Positions 56,201 through 64,000 of a stretch of 64,000 nt of DNA are shown in pieces; positions within the stretch are counted from its first letter, which is position 1, and each line of letters opens with the position of its first letter. The notes below the pieces were generated by a model. The model was not told the DNA's origin. It searched no databases and worked only from the letters and a program-made list of their open reading frames with translations. Both the position numbers and the translations under genes were made by a program. Origin of the DNA: Ephydatia muelleri (lineage: Eukaryota > Porifera > Demospongiae > Spongillida > Spongillidae); contig JABACO010000021.1 of assembly GCA_013339895.1 (NCBI GenBank), forward strand, positions 6,318,812 to 6,382,811, read 5' to 3'.

Positions 56201-59200
56201 ATGGCAGACGCACAACGACAAAGGGTAAGTTGTGATGTAATTCTCTAAATTGAAACTGTACCTACATTATCTGGTAATTGTTGTTAAAAGTTCTAACATG
56301 AAATGGTATTGATTTAAAATATCAATCTCATTAATATGTAGTTACAAGCTGTGAACTGTATTTAATCAACTACCGCGAGATATCCCCCCTCCGCCCCCAC
56401 CGGAAAAAAAAAGGCCCGTGTTTAAACAAGTGTACATGTATCTTTGTACTCGTTAACGCTTCCGCGTACCTGTTTCAACAGTTCAGTAAAGAACTGGCAC
56501 TCCCAACAGGATTGTAAAGAATGGCACACAGCTGCGTTCATTATTACGTCGATACGCCTTGTTTAAACAATATATAGAGGGATTGGCAACGCGTCACGTG
56601 AGCCGTAGAAATAGCGATTTTTTGTGTGCCATCCGACCTGCTGTTAATCGCACGTGCCTAAAAGTGTGAAACGGACTTCAAAATTCGTTTGTTTGTTGCA
56701 ACCACAGTAGAACAAAACTATCCACTGCTGGGATCAAGTACGTTTTAATAGAAGTTATGTTTTGTCGTTTATATTGGCATCGAGAATTTGACGCGTGATT
56801 TTATATTGGCTTAAGTTTAATGAAATTTTACAATGTCGGGAGCGCTCTTTTTTGTGGGACAGCATCTTGCGCATCCGCCGGTTTTATAAACATCTGATAG
56901 TTTTCCTAACACACTAAATGGTTATATTTTAGCGTGATGGTGTATTTTTGTCCAACGCGAACTTGTAACGATGCCTATGGCATATTGGGTGTGTAAAACT
57001 TGTGGGACAGTTAAGCCGTAGCCGCGCAGACAAGTGTGGTAAAAGTGATACTAGCTTGTAGCTCTTTCCTTAAATTTTAGCGTCCAGGTATTGCTATGTG
57101 CTCCACGCGTTTGGTTCATGGCATGTTTTTTTTTAAAGGGAATGGGAAAAAGGAAATTTAGATTGGAACAACATCGGAAGAATGAAGAACGCGTGCAGAG
57201 AAGTCTAATCGTGTCCGTTCCTCGCGAGATGGTCGATATTTCTGTTTCTTCGTCCCTGACTATCACTCTACCATCACCATCAGCCTGCCCTGTTTCCATA
57301 CCGTTAGCAGTGATTTCTGAATGTGTGGTTCCATCTCTAGAACGTCTTACATGCAATCTTAGCCTGTTGAATCCTTTTCCTGCCTGGACTGTAGTCTCCA
57401 GATATCCTTCCCTTGTGCTTTTAAAGTTCCAGATTCATGGTTCTGGCATATCAGTTAACGTTAACAGAACTATCAACTACTGTGTCTCCATCCATCAGGA
57501 GTTAAACTGGTCATTTAGCCTCCAGAATAGAACTGTTCACTCTGACGTTTGCAGCATGTTAAGGTTTCTTCCTACCATCATAAATTCAATTGGAAAGTTG
57601 AAATATGTTCTGGATAAACTGGATGGTGCATACCTGTGTGGTGGAAACCCAGATCGTCATTTACTTCAGCAATGGCACTACAATGCCTCCACACTACATG
57701 GACTATCTGGTAAGTATTGTGTTTTGTATGTTCTGAGCTCACATTGTGTTCATCTAGGTAACAGGTCAGCTGTTTTAGATGATTCTCTTTTCCTGGATTT
57801 TCCAACTATTCGTCACAAGCAGTGTGAGATGTTGCTACAAGGTGATATAGCTGGTCACCCTGTCCGATGTAGTGTGTGCTCATCTTACCGGCGGTCCACA
57901 CTCTTGCCCCAAACCCGTTGTATGGCTAATCATGCTGAGTCCAATCGTGTAAACTATAGGTAAGCAACATTATATAGTAGAATGAACTTACTAATTCACC
58001 TTTGAACTGCATGTGTACAGGTACCAGCCTGTGCCACTTCTTGCGACCCGTCTTCTGAAGCTACGGAAGGAAATTAAGCGGAAGTCTATTCAGTTGTCCC
58101 GTTTGAAGGCAAAGGTCTCTCTTAACTGTGAAGCTTCTGGAGTAATGGTGGATGAACAGTTACACTCTGACTTAAAGGCCATCTGTGGCAGCCTACCAGA
58201 TTCGACTGATGTTCTGAAAATGTATCCAAAGGATTCATTTTTCAACATTTTCTGGCAGCAGCAAATGCAGGCTGCTGCTAAAAAGGATGCCAGAATGATG
58301 CGCTGGCATCCCTTGATGATTCGGTGGTGCTTGTCACTACGGCATAAGTAAGTGTGTATGGTAAACAATGGACTCCTAATAATGTTTGCAACAAATGCAG
58401 GTCCAGTGGAGCTTATGAAGCCTTGCGTGATTCGGGATGTTTGAAACTACCATCACAGCGCACATTGCGTGACTATACCCACTATATTGAAGCAAAGTGT
58501 GGCTTTTCTGTGGAGGTGGATTTTATGCTTCAAAAGGCTGCTAAAGTTGAATCATGTCCAGAACGAGATAAGTGCACCATTCTTCTTCTTGATGAAATGT
58601 ACATTAGAGAAGATCTTGTGTATAATAAGCACAGTGGCGAGATGGTTGGTTTTACTAACCTGGGAAGCATTAATAATCACTTAGCAGATTTTGAAAAGTC
58701 AGTTGTAAGTGGTCATGACAGCAGCCCTAGTCTTGCTAAAACTATGGCTGTGTTTATGGTGCGAGGCTTGTTCACAAGTTTGCAGTTCCCGTATGTTCAT
58801 TTTGCTTGCACAAACCTTTGTGGAGACCAGATGTATGATCCTCTATGGGAAGCTATTTGGAGGATAGAAAATTGTGGGCTGAAGGTAAAATGTTTGCATT
58901 TAATGTGCAGTTAAGTTATCTTTATCTTTTATGTATAGGTATTGGGAGTAACTTTAGACGGCGCTTCTGTTAACAGGAGTTTAGTGAAGCTTCACCAATC
59001 ACCATCTGATCCGATTCCTTATAGGACAAAAAATCCCTTTTCAGGGGATAATAGATATCTGTATTTTTTCTCTGATGTTCCTCATTTGGTGAAAACTGTG
59101 AGGAACTGTTTCATGTCTTCACGTCGGAGTCTGTGGGTTAGTGTTTCTAATATGTACACATGCTGCAAGTATTTTATTTTACTGTATGTTTAGTGCAAGG

Positions 59201-61950
59201 GAAAAAATATATGGTGGAGTCATGTGAAGAAATTCTACAATGAAGATTCTAGTGCTGGAATGGGATTAAGGATGGTGCCAAAATTGAAGTATGAACACTT
59301 ACACATCAGTTCATTTTCTGCTATGCGGGTTGATCTTGCTGCGCAGGTACAGGTCCTAGCTGTATTATCCTTTACTAAAAGCACATTTTAATTGTAGGTG
59401 TTAAGTGAGTCTGTTTCACAAGCTCTGCATCTAACTGGTGGAGATGAGGCATCTGAAACTGCCCATTTTATCGGTTTGATGGATAAGTTTTTTGATGCTC
59501 TCAACGTGCACAACTTTAGTCATGGAGCAAGGGCATTGAAACCCTTCCAGATGCCGTATACATCAAGAACTGACTTTCGACTGAAGGTATGTTATGCATA
59601 CATTATTATTGACTGAATTGTGTATACTTTTTTTTCTAGTGGCTAAAAGAAGACTTTTTGGGTTACCTAAAGGCCTGGAAAGCCTCAGTGGAACAGCGGA
59701 TTGAGCTGACAAAAACAGAACAAAACTTGATGCTCTTAAGTGCTGAAACACAACTTGGCTTAGAGATGACCTGTATGATTTTTAGACTTTGCCATATAAA
59801 GTGCTTAATATTATGGTTTCATTTTTTACAGGTATGTCATTTTTGGAGTTGGTGCCCTACCTATTTTCAATGCCGGATGTTCAGTCCTTTCTCAGTCAGC
59901 GACTATGCCAAGACCCACTGGAACGTTTTTTTGGCTTACAAAGGCAGAGAGGTGGTGTCCATGAAAACCCTAATGTTGTTGAATTTGCTAAAAATACTCA
60001 AGCATTGAGAGTTGTCAAATCTGTTTGCAAGAGTTCGTCATTAGGAAACTGCCGCCGTGGACCCGTGGAATTGGCAAATATGGATGAGCTTTGTGAACCA
60101 CTGCCTAAAAGGAGACGTACTTCAGGAAAGCGCTGTATGGATTAGTGTACTTTATAGTAAATGCAATAAATTGTCATTTCCTCTAGCAGCTGATCATGCA
60201 ACTTCTAGACAACTCACGTCCTCTGCCTTAGAGCAAACTGAAACATCCAATGGAACAACCACATTAGGTATTGCTGGGTAATGTAATATAATATTGATAT
60301 GGAATCAACAGATTTCTTTCAAACAGTGTCCAGCAATGCATCACATGACAATTCTCTCACTGTGACATGTGCACCAGTTATGGAGAACGAATGTTAGCCA
60401 GTCTTTTGTACTTGCACAATGACATACTTACATGTATATCTCCATCCATGCAGTGATCATGGGTAGTGCTCTGTATAGAGCAATGCATGCCTTGTTGGAG
60501 GATGACACAAGGCTTCTAAGCACCAATGCATCCGTTGCCATACACAAAATGGCAGAAAGTGCATGTCAATGGATTAGCGCACATCCCAATGAATCTAAAT
60601 CAATGGAGACCACAGTCAGTTCAATGTTACAGAAATGCATGCCAAAGTCTAGAAGCATCAAGCAGCATCAAATGTGGTCACGTTATCACAAGCTGCGTAT
60701 TTCACCTGAGTATGTAGGTGCGTGGAAAACGTTCCTAGATAATCTTGAGACTGTGCATACTGCAACGTTTTCCCCAATGGTTTACCAGTATGTTGGCCAT
60801 TTCATGTTTAAAGAGATGGTGAAATCTCACTATGCAGTTCATACTTCTACAAATGCAGACTGTGGTCTTACATGTCCAGAAATGTATGCGCTTCGATATT
60901 CTGCAGGATATGTGCCTCGCGCATTGAAGAAGAAATTGGAAAGGTGTAAGAGCAAAAAATACCTTTTGAACTGTCTTGATGACATGCTGACCTCTGATGA
61001 CGCTGTGCAATGCGATTCAACTGATTGGATTGACTGCATTGATCGAGGTGGCCTGACATTTGTAAATAGTCTCACATTTGAAGTTTTTATAGCAATGGAA
61101 CTTGAAATTCGTAGCCAATTGCAAGGTTGTAAGCCTGTGAACTTCCTCACAGATATAGCACCTACAGTTAAGAACAATGAAGATGTGCTGTTCTTTTGGT
61201 CAATGCTAAGTTCGAACTGGGATGAGGAATCGAGCACAGCTTTGTTTCAAATGGTTGTGGATTTATGGTTAACTGTTCGTGGCTATTCATACACAAGTGC
61301 TTGGATAGAAAAGTACAAGGTTTCCCAAAAAAAATCAACGCAAAAGTCCAAAGGCATCAGGAAGCAGCTATAAGCTTTTATTTTTACATGTATATTGTAT
61401 GTACGTGTGTAGATTATAGTGCATTTCTACGGATTCAGCTGCGAATGGCACGCGTTAATTAGTGTTAAGTGGGACCGTTGCCAATCCCTCTATATATTAT
61501 CTCTGTTTAAACACGGGCCATTTTTTTTGGGTGGGGGCGGAGGGGGGGGGGGGGATATCCCACGGTACTCTACGGTACTTACATTTTATATAAGAACTTT
61601 GGAAGATTGGTCACCAGCATATCATCTTTGCAATGAGAATGATTCCATTTTCCTTATCCTTTGTTCCCCTCATCCCTCACATCTTGTCCCACACTTCCAT
61701 GTCATAGTTTCCCTATTGAGTATGGAGCTATTACGTAGCGATTATAATAATAATTTGGTTTTACTGCTATGTTGTTTTTTGTGTGTAGATATCTCATCCA
61801 ATTTACTTATCGAGCATGGAGAATGCTGCCTCGAAAGTGGCAGTGTCTTCACCTTCGATTTCACCAGTGTTTACAGAAGTTTACAACGAGCTTGATACGC
61901 CCATCCACATCACCTTCAACATTGATCGTAATGGAGCTGATTTTAGATAG
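56201..61950 (+). CDS. Possible small two-exon gene whose intron contains the P-type transposon
   Basis: ATG at 56201 opens MADAQRQR, ending at a GTAAGT donor (exon 56201-56224). The acceptor GTGTGTAG at 61786 opens exon 61789-61950 in the same phase, reading ISHPIYLSSMENAASKVAVS and ending HITFNIDRNGADFR then stop: 62 residues in all. The P-type element (56371-61567) lies in the intron. Function unknown. The final 19 codons recur at 62575-62631. Equally, exon 2 may be only a fragment of a repeated sequence. Confidence 0.3.
56371..61567 (+). mobile_element. Apparently complete P-element-superfamily transposon, about 5.2 kb
   Basis: The left end is TACCGCGAGATATCCCCCCT and the right end is the inverse of TACCGTGGGATATCCCC. 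The inverted repeats run on through CCGCCCCCACC, an A-run and GGCCCGTGTTTAAACA, about 55 bp. A second matching pair, TATATAGAGGGATTGGCAAC, lies further in at about 56572 (left) and its inverse at about 61475-61500 (right). On the left the two blocks are separated by an insert of about 135 bp bounded by two GTTTAAACAA copies. It encodes the transposase at 57142-61373. An 8-bp target duplication was not evident. Confidence 0.85.
57142..61373 (+). CDS. P-element/THAP9-type transposase, 12 exons, about 1207 residues
   Basis: Exons: 57142-57709, 57758-57959, 58021-58347, 58401-58884, 58939-59136, 59194-59346, 59398-59586, 59640-59772, 59832-60134, 60187-60267, 60327-60392, 60454-61373. They total 3624 nt with all phases consistent; introns are 48-61 bp. 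Family landmarks: LLLDEMYIREDLVYNKHSGE, VGFTNLGSINNHL, VTLDGASVNR, YLYFFSDVPHLVKTVRN, then DPLERFFGLQRQRGG, and in the last exon YSAGYVPRALKKKLE plus DRGGLTFVNS, the C-terminal module of P-type transposases. No stop interrupts it, so it may be active or recently so. A THAP finger is not evident. ATG at 56937 opens a short Cys-x4-Cys peptide (VYFCPTRTCNDAYG) that might be a THAP start, weakly supported. If intron 60135-60186 is retained, translation stops at 60145. Confidence 0.85.
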
Positions 61951-62129
61951 ATAAATAGAGACGTTCCGTACCACTAATATCACATACCCTTGCAATTCAA
62001 GAGTGTTGTCTCCATTGAATATTGTTACCTACGTTACTAGACATACTTTCTGTGAAACATATTAAGGCCCTGAATATGGCAGCTTTTAACATGGCGGAGC
62101 GAGGTTATTATCTTGAACGAGGAATACGT

Positions 62130-62375
62130 GAGGTACATCGAGGATTACTTCAAGATTACTTGAGGTTCATCTAGTTACTTGAGGTACAATTGAGGTACAT
62201 CTTGGATCACATCTTGGATACTTTAGCATTACTTCAGAATTACGTGAGGTACATCTTCTAGGATTACTGGAGGTACATCGATTACTTCAGGAACATCATG
62301 CATGATCTAGGATTATTTTAACATTATTCCAAGATTACTTGAGGTACATCTAGGATTACGTCAAGATTACTTGTG
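62130..62375. repeat. Irregular repeat of GATTACTTGAGGTACATC
   Basis: Variants of a ~20-bp unit interspersed over 250 bp. Confidence 0.8.
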
Positions 62376-62383
62376 GTACATGT

Positions 62384-62527
62384 ATGTGAGAGGGGAGAGG
62401 ATCATGTGAGAGGGGAGAGGATCATGTGGATCATGTGAGAGGGGAGAGGATCATGTGAGAGGGGAGAGGATCATGTGAGGATCATGTGAGAGGGAGAGAT
62501 CATGTGAGAGGGGAGAGGATCATGTGG
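62384..62527. repeat. 20-bp minisatellite GTGAGAGGGGAGAGGATCAT
   Basis: About 7 copies, some truncated to GTGGATCAT. Confidence 0.9.
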
Positions 62528-62659
62528 GCCCCTCACCAGTACTCAAGTGAGGCCAAAATGCTCTTTGTCACCATGGATACGCCCATCCACATCACCTTCA
62601 ACATTGATCGTAATGGAGCTGATTATAGATAGATAAATGGAGACGTTCCGTACCACTAA

Positions 62660-62938
62660 CAAAGTGTGACTTTGAAAATATCCCTAAGTGTACACACCCC
62701 ATATAGCAGGACCATAAGGGTTAAACATAAAAAAGGGGGGTTACCCAATGCAGAGGTCACCCAGAAGACAGATACCAAGGGAGAAGCTTACAGGATGTTC
62801 TTACACAGAGATAATCTCATGCAGTGTCAAGGCTTCGAACAAAGTGTGACTTTGAAAATATCCCTAAGTGTACACACCCCATATAGCAGGACCATAAGGG
62901 TTAAACATACAAAAAGGGGGGTTACCCAATGCAGAGGA
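62660..62938. repeat. ~97-bp direct repeat, two copies 180 bp apart
   Basis: AAAGTGTGACTTTGAAAATA through TTACCCAATGCAGAGG occurs at 62660-62756 and 62840-62937, differing by 1-2 bases in an A/G run. The segment between encodes nothing recognised. Confidence 0.9.
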
Positions 62939-63104
62939 GAGGGCCTAATTTGGACTGTCAGTGAACATCGATCACACGCCCAGACAGCTATGGAATGGAC
63001 CCTACTAGTACCTACGGTACCCTAGTCGGGCGGGCCCGGCCCGCCCGACTATTGCAGATAGCTGTGAAGCAGCACACACAGCTAACAGACAACTGGACCC
63101 TATG

Positions 63105-63420
63105 GCAGAATACAAGTATGTTAAAACTAGCAAAACATTGCACGCTTACTTTAAGCGCAAATGGTTGGAAGAGTATACCCTTGGTTGATATGGTCGCCTT
63201 CTAGACACGGAGCGTACTGTAAGTTTTGTGCATTGTTTGCAAGATTACCAGAAGGGAAGTCTCATGGTGGAGGGTTTCTCGGCAAACTTGTAACAATGCC
63301 ATTTCAAAATTTTAAGAACGCCAAAGGGAAAGATGGCATTTTGGATACTCATGCCAAAACCATGAACACAAAATTGTCTGCAGTAAAAGCTTGTCAAAGT
63401 TTTACTCTTATGCTAATTCA
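63105..63420 (+). pseudogene. Fragment of a hAT-type (TTF zinc-finger/ZMYM1-like) transposase, frameshifted
   Basis: Reads KTSKTLHAYFKRKWLEEY in one frame to about 63178, then PWLIWSPSRHGAYCKFCALF in the next frame, followed by GKLVTMPFQNFKNAKGKDGI. This is the N-terminal TTF-type zinc-finger region of hAT-like transposases and their domesticated relatives. The frame changes in the middle and the catalytic domain is missing. Confidence 0.7.
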
Positions 63421-63550
63421 ATGATCAGTGCTTCACACCGTATTCCACCTCTTCTGCAAAGTGATGGTTCTTTTGCTATATCAAATGTTGAAAAATGTGA
63501 ATTGCTTAATACATATTTTGCATCAGTATTTACTAATGATGATGGCAGTC
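63418..63550 (+). pseudogene. Fragment of a LINE-type ORF2 (endonuclease-reverse transcriptase linker)
   Basis: IPPLLQSDGSFAISNVEKCE followed by LLNTYFASVFTNDDG matches the linker upstream of reverse transcriptase in CR1/Jockey/RTE-type LINEs. It abuts the hAT fragment directly. No endonuclease or RT catalytic motif is present. Confidence 0.65.
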
Positions 63551-63644
63551 ACCACAGTGGTCAGTGGTCTGCTCACTCCATAGTGGTCTGCTGTGATGGT
63601 AGGGAGGTGAGGGGACATGAGGGACATGAGGTAGGGAGGTGAGG

Positions 63645-64000
63645 TAACTGTAGTGCTATTGCCGAGTGAGTCTTATAGCAAATCACAGCAATTGTATAAT
63701 TATCAGCAGACTGCTATAAAAGGGCAATAATAGGGTTTATACATTTACCATAGGGCTGCAAACACCTATACGCATACGTAGATACACCAAAAATATATGT
63801 CCATATAGCATCGCTACACTATCTCCTGCACTCTCATCACCGAAGCTTCACCAACCAGAATACCAGCCATAACGGGAGGGGGCATGACGTTCCGCTAAGT
63901 TACGTTAAAGTGACGTAAACGCAAGACAACGGCCGGAAATTTGATCTCCCGCACGTGACGTGATTTGGAACTTGTAAGGTGAGACTCGTGTAAGTGGTGT
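63645..64000. other. Right edge; nothing recognised
   Basis: No coding sequence or structured repeat supported here. Confidence 0.5.

Noticed and set aside
60432..61373. Treating the 313-codon frame as a separate second protein of the P-type transposon
   Set aside because: Three further introns of ordinary size join it in frame to the upstream exons, and its GYVPRALKKK/DRGGL motifs belong to the C-terminus of the same transposase type.

Overview
This is a eukaryotic, animal-type window. Genes are interrupted by many mostly short GT-AG introns, and coding exons match conserved animal proteins: importin-5, the Rab3 GEF MADD, a TMTC O-mannosyltransferase and MPDU1. Introns and intergenic DNA are full of minisatellites, (TG)n tracts, foldback elements and DNA transposons. 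The mix (compact introns, invertebrate-style P-element and Plavaka transposases, deep divergence of every host protein from vertebrate relatives) suggests an early-branching animal, most likely a sponge. That identification is inference; nothing in the window proves it.

Layout. 1-18.7 kb: importin-5 on the + strand, entering the window already in progress and ending at 18697. Its big introns hold an unrecognised degenerate element (3.9-6.6 kb), a piggyBac relic (15.5-17.3 kb) and several minisatellites. 19.1-25.5 kb: the C-terminal half of a MADD-like Rab3 GEF on the - strand, convergent with importin-5. 26774-27773: exactly 1000 Ns. 27.8-33.6 kb: the N-terminal membrane half of a TMTC gene (- strand). 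MADD lacks its 5' half and TMTC its 3' half, both facing the gap. 33609-33737: a 129-bp divergent promoter with two GTCACGTGAC motifs, shared by TMTC and MPDU1. 33.7-36.3 kb: complete five-exon MPDU1 (+). 36.6-46.5 kb: a 20-exon secreted GH31 glycosidase (+), with a fossil exon upstream and a recent broken partial duplicate at 47.5-48.2 kb.

The right third (48-64 kb) is mobile-element territory: a Plavaka-type (KDZ/CACTA-related) transposase on the - strand with a divergent second gene; an apparently complete P-element/THAP9-type transposon (56371-61567) whose 12 coding exons keep one open frame of about 1207 residues; and fragments of hAT-type and LINE-type elements.

The most notable host-biology point is TMTC and MPDU1 head to head. 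TMTC enzymes consume dolichol-phosphate-mannose, and MPDU1 is needed for cells to use that donor. The most notable mobile-element points are the P-type element, whose third-from-last intron would leave a truncated protein if retained, and a hairpin MITE family making 9-bp target-site duplications, one copy of which puts a stop codon in the duplicated GH31 gene.
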